DNA of 64,000 bases from Streptomyces tsukubensis (GTDB taxonomy: Bacteria > Actinomycetota > Actinomycetes > Streptomycetales > Streptomycetaceae): positions 1,364,001 through 1,428,000 of the forward strand of contig NZ_CP045178.1 of the NCBI RefSeq assembly GCF_009296025.1. Direction: 5' to 3'. Of this stretch, positions 25,179 to 33,410 are shown in pieces (the stretch's first letter is position 1; each line of letters starts with the position of its first letter). The position numbers and the translations under genes were made by a program. Below the pieces are notes generated by a model. That model saw only the letters and a program-made list of their open reading frames with translations. It was not told the DNA's origin and did not search any database.

Positions 25179-27818
25179 TCAGCCGGCGACCGGCGCCAGC
25201 TTGTCCTCCACACCCGGGTTGGCGTCCAGCCAGCGGCGGGTGGACTGCTTCTCCTTGCCCGCGCCGCCCTTCTGGACCTCGACCTCAAGCGAGGCAAGCT
25301 GCTTCTCGCTGAGCTTGAACTTCTTCAGCCAGCCGTTCAGCTCGGGGAAGTCCTTGCCGAAGTCCTTCTTGCCGACGGTGTGGATGAGGTCGCCCTTGCC
25401 CCAGGCGCCCTTCGGGTCCTTGAGCTTCTTCAGGTCGTACTTGCCGTACGCCCAGTGCGGCGACCAGAGGACCACCACGACCGGCTCCTTCTTCTTGAGG
25501 GAGCGGTTCAGCTCGGCCAGCATCGACGAGGTGCTGGAGGAGACGACCTCGTACTCGCCCTCAAGGCCGTACTTCTTCAGGACGGTCTTCTTGAGGGTTC
25601 CCATCTCACCGGCGCTGGACTCGATGCCGATGATCTTGCCGTCGAACTTCTTGCCCTGGCCCTTGAGGTCGGCCAGCGAGTCGATGCCCTTCACATAGGA
25701 AGGCACCGTGAGTTCGAGCGAGGTGGGCCCGTACCAGTCCCCCACGTCGGTGAGGTTCTTCTTGTACTTCTCCCAGTACGCCTTGTGGGTACTCGGCAGC
25801 CACGAGTCGAACTGGACGTCCATCTGGCCCTGGGCGAGCGCGGTGTAGAGCGGCCCGGGGTCGAGCTGCTTCACGTTCGGCTTGTAGCCGCGGTCCTCAA
25901 GGATGTTCTGCCACAGGTAGGTGGTCGCGATGGCCTCGTCCCACGGGAAGTAGCCCATGTTGACGTTCTTGCCCGCGTCCTTGCCCTTGGCCTGGGCGCC
26001 GCCGGAGGAGGCACCGGGGACCGGGGCCAGCTTGTCGGCGATGCCCGGGTTCTTCTTCATCCAGGCCTTGACGCCGTCCTGCTCGTGGCCCTCGCCGGAC
26101 GCCTGGATGGCGTTCTCCAGGTCGGTGAGCTGCTTCTCCGTCAGGTGGAACTTCTTCAGCCAGTTCGCGACCGTCGGGTCCTTCTTGGCGAAGCCCTTGT
26201 GCGCGACGGTGTGCAGCAGGTCGCCCTTGCCCCAGGCGCCCTTCGGGTCCTTGAGCTTGGTCAGGTCGTACTTGCCGTACGCCCAGTGCGGCGACCACAG
26301 GGTCACCACGACGGGCTCCTTCTTCTTGATGGAGCGGTTCAGCTCGGCCAGCATCGACGAGGTGCTGGAGGAGACGACCTTGTACTCGCCCTCAAGGCCG
26401 TACTTCTTCAGCACGTCCTTCTTGAGCTTGGCCATCTCACCGGCGGAGGCCTCGATGCCGATGATCTTGCCCTTGAACTTCTTGCCCTGACCCTTGAGGT
26501 CAGCCATCGACTTGATGCCCTTCACGTAGGAAGGCACCGACAGTTCGAGGGAGGTCGGGCCGTACCAGGCGCCGAGGTCGTCCATCTGGTTCTTGTACTT
26601 CTTCCAGTACGCCTCGTGCGTGGTGGGCAGCCACGAGTCGGTCTGGAAGTCGATGTCGCCGCGGGCGATACCGGAGTACAGGGGGCCCGCGTCGAGCTGC
26701 TTGAGGTCGGGCTTGTAGCCGCGCTCCTCCAGCAGCTCCTTCCACAGGTAGCTGGTGGCGATGCCCTCGTCCCACGGGATGTAACCCATGTTGATCTTCT
26801 TGCCCTTGCCGACATCGGTGCTGGCGGCCTGGTTGGAAGAGGAGCCGGAGTCGGAACCCGCGATGTTCATGCCGCCCGCGACGAGCGCGAGGACGACGAC
26901 ACCGACGACCGCGACGGCGGTGTTCGGCTTGTAGTGCGCGAACTTCCAGCCCTGGAGCATGGCGGCGGCCTTCGCCGCGGCCCTGCGGCCGAGCGGCGAG
27001 ACGCGCTCGTTGAGGGCGCCCGTCATCCGGTCGAGGTAGATGGCCAGGATGACCACGGCGACACCGCTCTCGGCGGCGAGGCCGACCTGGAGCTGGGTGA
27101 TCGCGCCGTAGACCTTCTCACCGAGGCCGCCCGCGCCGGCCATACCGCCGATGACGACCATCGACAGGGCCAGCATGATGACCTGGTTGATACCGGCCAT
27201 GATCGTCGGCAGGGCCAGCGGGAGCTGGACGCGGGTCAGTGTGGAGCGCGGGCTGGTGCCGAAGGCGTCGGCCGCCTCGATCAGCTCGCCGTCGACCTGG
27301 CGGATGCCCAGCTCCGTCATACGCACGCCGGGGGGCATGGCGAAGACGATGGTGGCGATGACACCGGGGGTGACGCCGACGCCGAAGAACATGACGCCGG
27401 GGATCAGGTAGACGAAGGCGGGCATCGTCTGCATGACGTCGAGCACCGGGCGGATGGTCGAGCTGACCTTGTTGTTGCGCGCCGCCCAGATACCCATGGG
27501 TACGGCGATCACCACGGTGATCACGGCCGCGACGACGACCAGCGACAGCGTCGCCATGGCGTCGTCCCACAGGGCGAGGGAATCGATCAGCGCAAATCCC
27601 ACGAAGGTGAGTACGCCGGGCAGGACGCCGCGCAGCCAGAACGCGATGACGGCCAGGATGCCCGCCATGAGCAGCGGCTCGCCGCCGCCGAGGACGGTGT
27701 CGACACCGTCGTACATCCCGTTGAGTACGGTCTTGACGAAGTCGAAGAGCCAGCTCAGGTTGGACTGGAGCCAGTCGACGACGTCCTCGACCCAGGAGCC
27801 GAACTGGAGCCTAGGCAC
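25179..27818 (-). CDS. Osmoprotectant ABC permease fused to two substrate-binding domains
   Basis: 879 residues. The ProW/OpuAB permease (about 1-310) carries several spans and the EAA-type loop ELIEAADAFGTSPRSTLTRV. A further membrane span near 312-330 is followed by a Ser-rich linker. Two OpuAC-type binding domains begin at residues 344 (INMGYIPWDEG) and 621 (VNMGYFPWDEA), 277 residues apart. Both keep the aromatic-cage tryptophans (PWDE, DSWLP, SPHWAYGK), so both should bind betaine-like ligands. Tethering two receptors to each permease gives four per dimer, as in lactococcal OpuA-type and GlnPQ systems. The ATG overlaps the ATPase stop by 8 nt. Confidence 0.93.
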   Translation of the reverse strand: MPRLQFGSWVEDVVDWLQSNLSWLFDFVKTVLNGMYDGVDTVLGGGEPLLMAGILAVIAFWLRGVLPGVLTFVGFALIDSLALWDDAMATLSLVVVAAVITVVIAVPMGIWAARNNKVSSTIRPVLDVMQTMPAFVYLIPGVMFFGVGVTPGVIATIVFAMPPGVRMTELGIRQVDGELIEAADAFGTSPRSTLTRVQLPLALPTIMAGINQVIMLALSMVVIGGMAGAGGLGEKVYGAITQLQVGLAAESGVAVVILAIYLDRMTGALNERVSPLGRRAAAKAAAMLQGWKFAHYKPNTAVAVVGVVVLALVAGGMNIAGSDSGSSSNQAASTDVGKGKKINMGYIPWDEGIATSYLWKELLEERGYKPDLKQLDAGPLYSGIARGDIDFQTDSWLPTTHEAYWKKYKNQMDDLGAWYGPTSLELSVPSYVKGIKSMADLKGQGKKFKGKIIGIEASAGEMAKLKKDVLKKYGLEGEYKVVSSSTSSMLAELNRSIKKKEPVVVTLWSPHWAYGKYDLTKLKDPKGAWGKGDLLHTVAHKGFAKKDPTVANWLKKFHLTEKQLTDLENAIQASGEGHEQDGVKAWMKKNPGIADKLAPVPGASSGGAQAKGKDAGKNVNMGYFPWDEAIATTYLWQNILEDRGYKPNVKQLDPGPLYTALAQGQMDVQFDSWLPSTHKAYWEKYKKNLTDVGDWYGPTSLELTVPSYVKGIDSLADLKGQGKKFDGKIIGIESSAGEMGTLKKTVLKKYGLEGEYEVVSSSTSSMLAELNRSLKKKEPVVVVLWSPHWAYGKYDLKKLKDPKGAWGKGDLIHTVGKKDFGKDFPELNGWLKKFKLSEKQLASLEVEVQKGGAGKEKQSTRRWLDANPGVEDKLAPVAG

Positions 27819-28971
27819 GTGCGGTCACCTTGCCCTCGGACTCGGTGCCGTCCTCGCCGCGCGGCTGCCCGGCGGCGACGTCCTCGGGCGCGTCCTCGTT
27901 CGGCTTCATGGGCTCCCCGAGTACGGAGAGCAGCCGCTCGCGCGCGACGACGCCGACGAGTTCACCCTTGTCCCCCGCGACGGCGACCGGCTCCGTGCTG
28001 CTCGCGCAGGGCGCGAACAGTTCGGCGATCGGGGTCGACTCCTTCACCACGGCCGGAGCGGCGGCCAGCACGTCCTGTGCGGTGCGCGCCCCCTTGCCGC
28101 CCGAGGCGGAGGCGCCGAGGGCGGTCTCCGGGTCGGCCATGATGGCGCCCGCGGTGAGCACCCGGGAACGGTCGACGTCCTGGGTGAAGGCGGCGACGTA
28201 GTCGTTGGCCGGGGTGACGAGGATGTCCTCGGCGCCGCCGGTCTGGACTATTCGGCCGTCGCGCATGACGGCGATCTGGTCGCCGAGACGCATGGCCTCG
28301 TTCAGGTCGTGGGTGATGAAGACGATGGTCTTCTTCAGCCGCTTCTGGAGTTCCAGGAGCTGGTCCTGCATGTCACGGCGGATCAGCGGGTCCAGTGCGC
28401 TGAAGGACTCGTCCATCAGCAGCAGGTCCGCGTCGGTCGCCAGCGCGCGGGCGAGGCCCACACGCTGCTGCATACCGCCGGACAGCTCGTCGGGCCAGGA
28501 CTTCTCCCAGCCCGCGAGACCGGCCAGCTCCAGCGCCTCCACGGCACGCTTGTCGCGCTCCTCGCGCGGCACGCCCTGCACTTCGAGCCCGTAGGCGGCG
28601 TTCTCCATCACACTGCGGTGCGGGAAGAGCGCGAAGTGCTGGAAGACCATGCTGATCTTCTTGGAGCGCACCTCACGCAGAGCGGCCGGGCTCAGCGCGG
28701 TCAGGTCCTGACCGTCGAAGAGAACGTGCCCTGCTGTGGGGTCGAGCAGTCCGTTGAGCATGCGCAGCAACGTGGACTTACCTGACCCGGACAGACCCAT
28801 GACAACGAAGATCTGGCCCGGCTCCACGGTGAAGGACGCATCAATCACCGCGGCGGTCGTACCGTCCGCTCGCAGTTCGTCACGGCTGGCTCCGGCTTCG
28901 AGCCGCCGCACCGCGTCATCGGGTCGTCTGCCGAAGACCTTGTACAGGTTCTCGGCTTGCAGCCTGGACAC
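27811..28971 (-). CDS. opuAA: Glycine betaine/proline ABC transporter ATPase
   Basis: 386 residues from GTG at 28971 with GAGG upstream. Walker A GLSGSGKST (59-67), Q-loop FQHFALFPH, signature LSGGMQQR, Walker B LLLMDESF and switch HD in FITHD are all intact. The C-terminal ~110 residues form a CBS-like region (about 280-350) and an acidic tail; in OpuA the CBS module senses ionic strength or c-di-AMP. Together with the downstream permease-receptor fusion it makes an osmoprotectant importer at the membrane. The 350-nt leader upstream has an attenuator-like hairpin. Confidence 0.95.
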   Translation of the reverse strand: MSRLQAENLYKVFGRRPDDAVRRLEAGASRDELRADGTTAAVIDASFTVEPGQIFVVMGLSGSGKSTLLRMLNGLLDPTAGHVLFDGQDLTALSPAALREVRSKKISMVFQHFALFPHRSVMENAAYGLEVQGVPREERDKRAVEALELAGLAGWEKSWPDELSGGMQQRVGLARALATDADLLLMDESFSALDPLIRRDMQDQLLELQKRLKKTIVFITHDLNEAMRLGDQIAVMRDGRIVQTGGAEDILVTPANDYVAAFTQDVDRSRVLTAGAIMADPETALGASASGGKGARTAQDVLAAAPAVVKESTPIAELFAPCASSTEPVAVAGDKGELVGVVARERLLSVLGEPMKPNEDAPEDVAAGQPRGEDGTESEGKVTARA

Positions 28972-28993
28972 ATAAACCTCTCGGGTTGAACTC

Positions 28994-29024
28994 AAAACGG
29001 CCCGCCACCCCCGCGGGCGGGCCG
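28994..29024 (-). terminator. Terminator-like hairpin in the opu leader
   Basis: On the reverse strand CGGCCCGCC (29024-29016) pairs with GGCGGGCCG (29006-28998) across a 9-nt loop, followed by TTTTGAG. It ends 23 nt before the ATPase GTG, so it must be read through or melted for expression. It could act as an attenuator or as a barrier over the ribosome-binding site. Confidence 0.65.
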
Positions 29025-29110
29025 TGGAACTCAGCGGATCGGTCCGCTTGCCCAACGCAATAGTTGAAACTGTCATCAGGTTGGCTCCGGATGCGCCCCT
29101 GCCCAGGCTT

Positions 29111-29136
29111 ATACGGAGCAAACACAAAGGTGTTCC
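29111..29136 (-). promoter_or_regulatory. Possible stress-type promoter for the opu operon
   Basis: The reverse strand has GGAAC (29136-29132), 16 nt, then CGTAT (29115-29111), close to the GGAAC-N16-CGT pattern of ECF promoters. TATAAG overlaps the downstream element and could instead serve as a housekeeping -10. The rest of the 28972-29365 gap shows nothing else definite. Confidence 0.35.
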
Positions 29137-29365
29137 ACGTCACACTGCCTCCACGTTTCGCGTGGAGATGTGGCGACTCGGTCCCGCCCGTGAAGAACGG
29201 ACATCACTCCCACCCACGCCCATTACGGTTTTCACCCGACGCGACGCCGTCCGACCGGTGGCGCAAGGCGCGGCGCGCTCTCGCGACGGGACACCGCCGA
29301 CGGCCCGCGCCACGGCGCGGACTCATGACGGCACGCTGTCGGTGGCGTACGGCATGATGCGCTGC

Positions 29366-30298
29366 GTGACGCAGCGAACTCCACGGCTCATGCTCCTCGA
29401 CACCGCTTCCCTCTACTTCCGGGCCTATTTCGGGGTCCCCGAGTCGGTGCGCGCCCCCGACGGCACCCCGGTCAACGCGGTGCGCGGCCTCCTCGACTTC
29501 ATCGCCAGACTCGTCCAGGACCACCGCCCCGACTCCTTGGTGGCCTGCATGGACGCGGACTGGCGGCCCCAGTGGCGGGTGGACCTCATCCCCACCTACA
29601 AGGCGCACCGGGTGGCGGAGGAGACGCCGTCGGGCCCCGACACGGAGGAGGTCCCCGACACCCTGTCGCCCCAGGTGCCGATCATCGAGGACGTGCTCGA
29701 CGCGCTCGGCATCGCCAGGCTCGGCGCGGCGGGGTACGAGGCGGACGACGTCATCGGCACCCTCACGGACCGCGCCACGGGCCCCGTCGACATCGTGACC
29801 GGCGACCGCGACCTCTATCAGCTCGTCGATGACGTCCGGGGCGTACGGGTGCTGTATCCGCTCAAGGGCGTCGGCACCCTCCAGCTCACCGACGAGGCGG
29901 CACTGCGGGAGAAGTACGGCGTCGACGGGTCCGGCTACGTCGATCTGGCGCTGCTGCGCGGCGATCCGAGCGACGGGCTGCCCGGCGTGCCGGGCATCGG
30001 CGAGAAGACCGCCGCCAAGCTCCTCGCGGCCCACGGCGACCTGGCGGGGATCATGGCCGCCGTCGACGACCTGGGCTCCCCCCTCACGCCGTCGCAGCGC
30101 AAGCGGCTGCACGAGGCCCGGCCGTACGTGGCGGTGGCGCCGAAGGTGGTGCGGGTCGCGAAGGACGTCCCCGTCCCCGACGATCTGGACGCGACCCTGC
30201 CGCGTGAGCCCCGCGACCCCGAGGCGCTCGACGCGCTCGCACACCAGTGGGGGCTGGGCGGGGCGCTCCAGCGCCTGCTGGTGACACTCGGGAACTGA
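29366..30298 (+). CDS. 5'-3' exonuclease (PolI N-domain/FEN-like)
   Basis: 310 residues. MLLDTASLYFRAYFG and PDSLVACMDAD start the nuclease domain; AAGYEADDVIGTL, IVTGDRDLYQLVDD and GDPSDGLPGVPGIGEKTAAK supply the metal-binding acidic residues and the helix-hairpin-helix. It is a stand-alone version of the DNA polymerase I 5' nuclease, common in actinomycetes in addition to PolA. GTG at 29366 was chosen because CATGAT sits where a -10 would be for a leaderless transcript; ATGs at 29354 and 29357 are in frame and also possible. Confidence 0.9.
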   Translation: MTQRTPRLMLLDTASLYFRAYFGVPESVRAPDGTPVNAVRGLLDFIARLVQDHRPDSLVACMDADWRPQWRVDLIPTYKAHRVAEETPSGPDTEEVPDTLSPQVPIIEDVLDALGIARLGAAGYEADDVIGTLTDRATGPVDIVTGDRDLYQLVDDVRGVRVLYPLKGVGTLQLTDEAALREKYGVDGSGYVDLALLRGDPSDGLPGVPGIGEKTAAKLLAAHGDLAGIMAAVDDLGSPLTPSQRKRLHEARPYVAVAPKVVRVAKDVPVPDDLDATLPREPRDPEALDALAHQWGLGGALQRLLVTLGN

Positions 30299-30375
30299 CA
30301 CCGACCGCACACCCACCGCACAGTGACCGAACAGAGCCACACGTCCCGTCCGATAAAGGGGTGCCTCGGAATCCA

Positions 30376-30406
30376 AGATCTGACTTAGGGTTGCCTAAGC
30401 AGATCT
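30376..30406. promoter_or_regulatory. Iron box (DmdR/IdeR-type) before siderophore gene
   Basis: TTAGGGTTGCCTAAGCAGA (30385-30403) matches about 14 of 19 positions of the actinobacterial iron box TTAGGTTAGGCTAACCTAA. It lies in a longer dyad, AGATCT...CTTAGG-N4-CCTAAG...AGATCT. Located 20-45 nt upstream of the ATG, it should give iron-dependent repression. Confidence 0.75.
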
Positions 30407-30422
30407 CTACCGAGGAGGCCCC

Positions 30423-31265
30423 ATGGCTGAACGCCCGGCACGTCCGGCGCCGAAGGCGCACACCGCACAGGTCGTACGCACCGAGCGGCTCACTCCGCAC
30501 ATGCAACGGGTGGTCCTCGGCGGTGAAGGGCTCGCGGAGTTCTCCGCCGCCGACTTCACCGACCACTACATCAAGCTCCTCTTCCCGCCCGACGGAGGCA
30601 CCTTCCCCGAGCCCTTCGACATCGCGGCCATCCGCGCCGAGCAGCCGCGCGAGCGGTGGCCGGTCACCCGCACCTACACCGTGCGCGACTGGGACCCGGA
30701 CATCCGCGAGTTCGCGGTGGATTTCGTGATCCACGGCGATGAGGGCATCGCGGGTCCCTGGGCCGCGGCGGCCAAGCCCGGCGACACGCTGCGCTTCCTC
30801 GGCCCCGGCGGCGCCTACAAGCCCCTGCCGGAGACGGGTGTCCACCTCCTCGCGGGTGACGAGAGCGCGCTGCCCGCGGTGGCCGCGGCCGTGGAGCGGA
30901 TGCCGGCGGGGGCTGTCTTCCACGCCTTCGTCGAGGTCTCCGACGCGTCGGAGGAGCAGAAGGTCGGCTCGCCCGAGGGCGGGACCATCACCTGGCTGCA
31001 CCGCGGGACGCGGCCGGTCGGCGAGGCCCTGATCGAGGCGGTACGGGGCGTGGACTTCCCCGCCGCCGAGGTGCAGGCGTTCGTGCACGGCGAGGCGGGT
31101 TTCGTGAAGGAGCTGCGCCGGTATCTGCGGATCGAGCGCGAGGTGGAGCGCGAGCGCCTCTCGATCTCCGGCTACTGGCGGCTCGGCCACAACGAGGACG
31201 GCTGGCAGGCGTCGAAGCGCGAGTGGAACGCCCAGGTCGAGGCGGAGCAGGAGAGCGCGCGGTAA
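30423..31265 (+). CDS. Siderophore-interacting protein (FAD ferric reductase)
   Basis: 280 residues of the ViuB/YqjH family. The FAD-binding barrel (about 15-125) has the RTYTVRDWD flavin motif. The C-terminal SIP domain includes LLAGDESALPAV and the aromatic/basic end RERLSISGYWRLGHNED. It reduces ferric siderophores in the cytoplasm to release iron. GAGGAGG precedes the ATG, and the iron box upstream predicts DmdR control. No siderophore transporter gene adjoins. Confidence 0.93.
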   Translation: MAERPARPAPKAHTAQVVRTERLTPHMQRVVLGGEGLAEFSAADFTDHYIKLLFPPDGGTFPEPFDIAAIRAEQPRERWPVTRTYTVRDWDPDIREFAVDFVIHGDEGIAGPWAAAAKPGDTLRFLGPGGAYKPLPETGVHLLAGDESALPAVAAAVERMPAGAVFHAFVEVSDASEEQKVGSPEGGTITWLHRGTRPVGEALIEAVRGVDFPAAEVQAFVHGEAGFVKELRRYLRIEREVERERLSISGYWRLGHNEDGWQASKREWNAQVEAEQESAR

Positions 31266-31554
31266 GCGGCGCTCGCGGGGCGGCGGGCGCGCGGGGGCCA
31301 CGCCGGGTCGCGCCCGCACCGCCCACCCTCCTTGGCACCCGCCACGCCCCCGTACCCGTCTCTCCCGCATGCCCGTGCTTCCCTGACACTGGTGGCGGCC
31401 GGGTCTCGCGGGTACTCACGCCGACGGGCGGCCGGGTACCCCACGCCGACGAGTGACCGGGTACTCACGTCGACAAAGAACCCGGGTTGGCGTCCGTCGG
31501 GCGCCCCGAGTAACGGCCACAGGGTAAAGAAAAGGTAATTTCACCTTCCTCGGC
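31266..31554. other. Intergenic stretch before sigK
   Basis: About 290 bp. From about 31407 to 31490 there are three degenerate copies of a ~25-bp unit (CGGGTACTCACGCCGACG). An AT-rich patch at 31523-31546 contains AAGGT-N6-ACCTT just upstream of the SigK-type promoter. No gene seen. Confidence 0.5.
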
Positions 31555-31581
31555 CCATCCGTTCACCGTCGGCCGACGAAT
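31555..31581 (+). promoter_or_regulatory. SigK-type promoter of sigK-rskA (autoregulation)
   Basis: CCATCC (31555-31560), 15 nt, ACGAAT (31576-31581), about 92 nt upstream of the sigK GTG. The same architecture stands before the fasciclin gene and the lipid operon, which supports autoregulation. Confidence 0.75.
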
Positions 31582-31673
31582 CACGCGCGTAAGGGGTATC
31601 CGCCTCTTTGGGCCGCCGCGGGCCGGGCCCCCAGCCACCGCGACCGTCCCGCCCGCCCTTCGGAGGAGACCGC

Positions 31674-32258
31674 GTGAAGGAACCCGTCCACATCGGCAGC
31701 CCGCCCTCGGCAGCACCGGACCTGGAAGAGCTGCTCGGCGAGGTGGCCCGTGGTGACCAGGACGCGTTCACCGAGGTGTACAACGCGGTCAGCGGACCCG
31801 TACTCGGACTGGTACGCAGCGTGCTGCGGGACCCGGCCCAGTCGGAGGAGGTCGCCCAGGAGGTGCTGGTCGAGGTGTGGCGCACCGCCACCCGCTTCCG
31901 GCCCAACAAGGGCAGTGCCATGACCTGGATCCTCACCCTGGCCCACCGGCGGGCCGTCGACCGGGTGCGCTCCGCGCAGGCCTCGACCGACCGCGAGCGG
32001 AGGGCGGCGCTGCTTGAGCGCACACCCGCCTTCGACGAGGTGACCGAGCAGGTCGAGCGGCGTCTCGAAAGGGAGCAGGTCCGCCGCTGTCTGCGCACCC
32101 TGACCGAGCTACAGCGTGAGTCGGTGAGCCTCGCCTACTACCGGGGGCTCGCCTATCGCGAGGTGGGCGAACTGCTCTCCGTACCTCTCGGCACGGTGAA
32201 GACCAGGCTCAGGGACGGCCTGATCCGGTTGCGTGACTGCTTGGGGGTGACGGCATGA
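31674..32258 (+). CDS. sigK: ECF sigma factor, SigK family
   Basis: 194 residues from GTG at 31674, with GGAGGAG six nt upstream. Region 2 reads DAFTEVYNAVSGPVLGLVRS, SEEVAQEVLVEVWRTATRF and SAMTWILTLAHRRAVDRVRS; region 4 is LTELQRESVSLAYYRGLAYR then VPLGTVKTRLRDGLIRLRD. Close resemblance to Mycobacterium tuberculosis SigK, plus an RskA-like partner and the same flanking lipid genes, gives the name; it is not the sporulation sigma K of Bacillus. Its stop overlaps the anti-sigma start by 4 nt (ATGA), coupling synthesis of the two. An autoregulatory promoter lies upstream. Confidence 0.93.
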   Translation: MKEPVHIGSPPSAAPDLEELLGEVARGDQDAFTEVYNAVSGPVLGLVRSVLRDPAQSEEVAQEVLVEVWRTATRFRPNKGSAMTWILTLAHRRAVDRVRSAQASTDRERRAALLERTPAFDEVTEQVERRLEREQVRRCLRTLTELQRESVSLAYYRGLAYREVGELLSVPLGTVKTRLRDGLIRLRDCLGVTA

Positions 32259-33007
32259 CAACGGCCGAACTGCACACACTGACCGGCGCGTACGCCCTGC
32301 ACGCGCTGCCGCCCGAGGAGCGGCGTGACTTCGAACGGCATCTCGCGGACTGCCCCGCCTGCGACCAGGAGGTACGTGAACTCTCCGCCACCGCGAGCCG
32401 GTTGGGCCTCGCCGTGTCGGTGGCTCCGCCCGAGACGATGAGGAGCGAAGTGCTCCGCAGGATCGGCACGGTCCGCCAGGAGGCGCCGGGCACCCCGGAA
32501 CGCTCCGGTGGCCGCGGCGGCGCCCGCACGGGCAGGATCACCCGTTTCGCGTTGGCCGCCTGCGTCGCGGTGGCCGCTGCGGCGGGCGGGGTCGCGGTGT
32601 GGCAGCACCAGGAGGCCGACCGCGCCCAGCAGCGCGCCGAGGCGGGCGAGCAGCGCGGGGAGGCCGTCGCACGCGTACTGGCCGCGCCGGACGCGAAGGC
32701 CCGTAGCGGAGCCATCCAGGGCGGGGCCACCGGCACGGTGGTCGTCTCGAAGAAGCTCGACCGCGCGGTCTTCGCCGCTTCCGGGATGCCGAAGCCGCCG
32801 AGCGGCAAGGTGTACCAGCTCTGGTTCAACGACGGCGGGACGATGCGGGCCGCCGGTCTGCTGAACGCCGCGGGCGAGGGCGACGCGGTGATGATGGACG
32901 GCCATGTGGGCGTGGCCTCCGGCATGGGGGTGACGATGGAACCGGCCGGCGGATCGAAGCAGCCGACCTCCGATCCGCTCGCCCTGATGGAGTTCCCCTC
33001 GGCGTGA
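32255..33007 (+). CDS. rskA: Anti-sigma-K factor
   Basis: 250 residues. The N-terminal zinc-binding anti-sigma domain has His29-X3-Cys33-X2-Cys36 (FERHLADCPAC). One membrane span lies at about 98-116 (FALAACVAVAAAAGGVAVW), and the C-terminal RskA domain is outside (TVVVSKKLDRAVF, KVYQLWFNDGGTM). It should hold SigK at the membrane until regulated intramembrane proteolysis releases it. As I recall, mycobacterial RskA lacks the canonical HxxxCxxC, so the complete motif here suggests redox or zinc sensing. Confidence 0.93.
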   Translation: MTTAELHTLTGAYALHALPPEERRDFERHLADCPACDQEVRELSATASRLGLAVSVAPPETMRSEVLRRIGTVRQEAPGTPERSGGRGGARTGRITRFALAACVAVAAAAGGVAVWQHQEADRAQQRAEAGEQRGEAVARVLAAPDAKARSGAIQGGATGTVVVSKKLDRAVFAASGMPKPPSGKVYQLWFNDGGTMRAAGLLNAAGEGDAVMMDGHVGVASGMGVTMEPAGGSKQPTSDPLALMEFPSA

Positions 33008-33077
33008 CACCTCCGGTCGCCGTGAAGCCCCGGTCGGCGTGACGCCTCGGGGGGCTCCGGGCGGACGTGCCCGTCAG

Positions 33078-33334
33078 GAACGTGCCCCCTCGAACGTGCC
33101 CCCCCAGGAACGTGCCCGCCGGGGCCGCGCGGCCGGGGTCCAGGACCCGGCCCCGGAACGGGGCTGTACGGCCGGGCTCCAGGACCCGGCCCCGGAACCG
33201 GGCTGTACGGCCGGGCTCCAAGAACGGGCGCGCCCCGGGCCGGTGCCTACCGGGGTCCGGGCGCGCCGAGTCCGGACACCTGCCGAGTCCGGACACCTGC
33301 CGAGTCCGGACACCTGCTGGGCCCTGACACCTGC
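33078..33334. repeat. Three tandem-repeat blocks in a convergent gap
   Basis: Between rskA and the DUF1295 gene lie three GGAACGTGCCC-like copies (33078-33117), two near-identical 39-bp units (33140-33178, 33179-33217), and four 17-bp units of CGAGTCCGGACACCTGC (33267-33334, the last degenerate). The 403-bp gap shows no gene. Confidence 0.85.
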
Positions 33335-33410
33335 TGGCCCTGACCCGTGCGGGCCAGGGCGGCACAGCCGCCCCCGCCCGTGCCGAGGCAGGGACCGGAG
33401 CGGGGGGCCG

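Noticed and set aside
25380..28142. Forward open frame of 920 codons over the opu operon
   Set aside because: Fully antisense to the permease-receptor fusion; Leu/Val/Asp/Gly-rich shadow translation with no family resemblance.
31674..32258. Sporulation sigma factor K
   Set aside because: The protein is a short ECF sigma with an anti-sigma partner and matches mycobacterial SigK, not the Bacillus sporulation factor.
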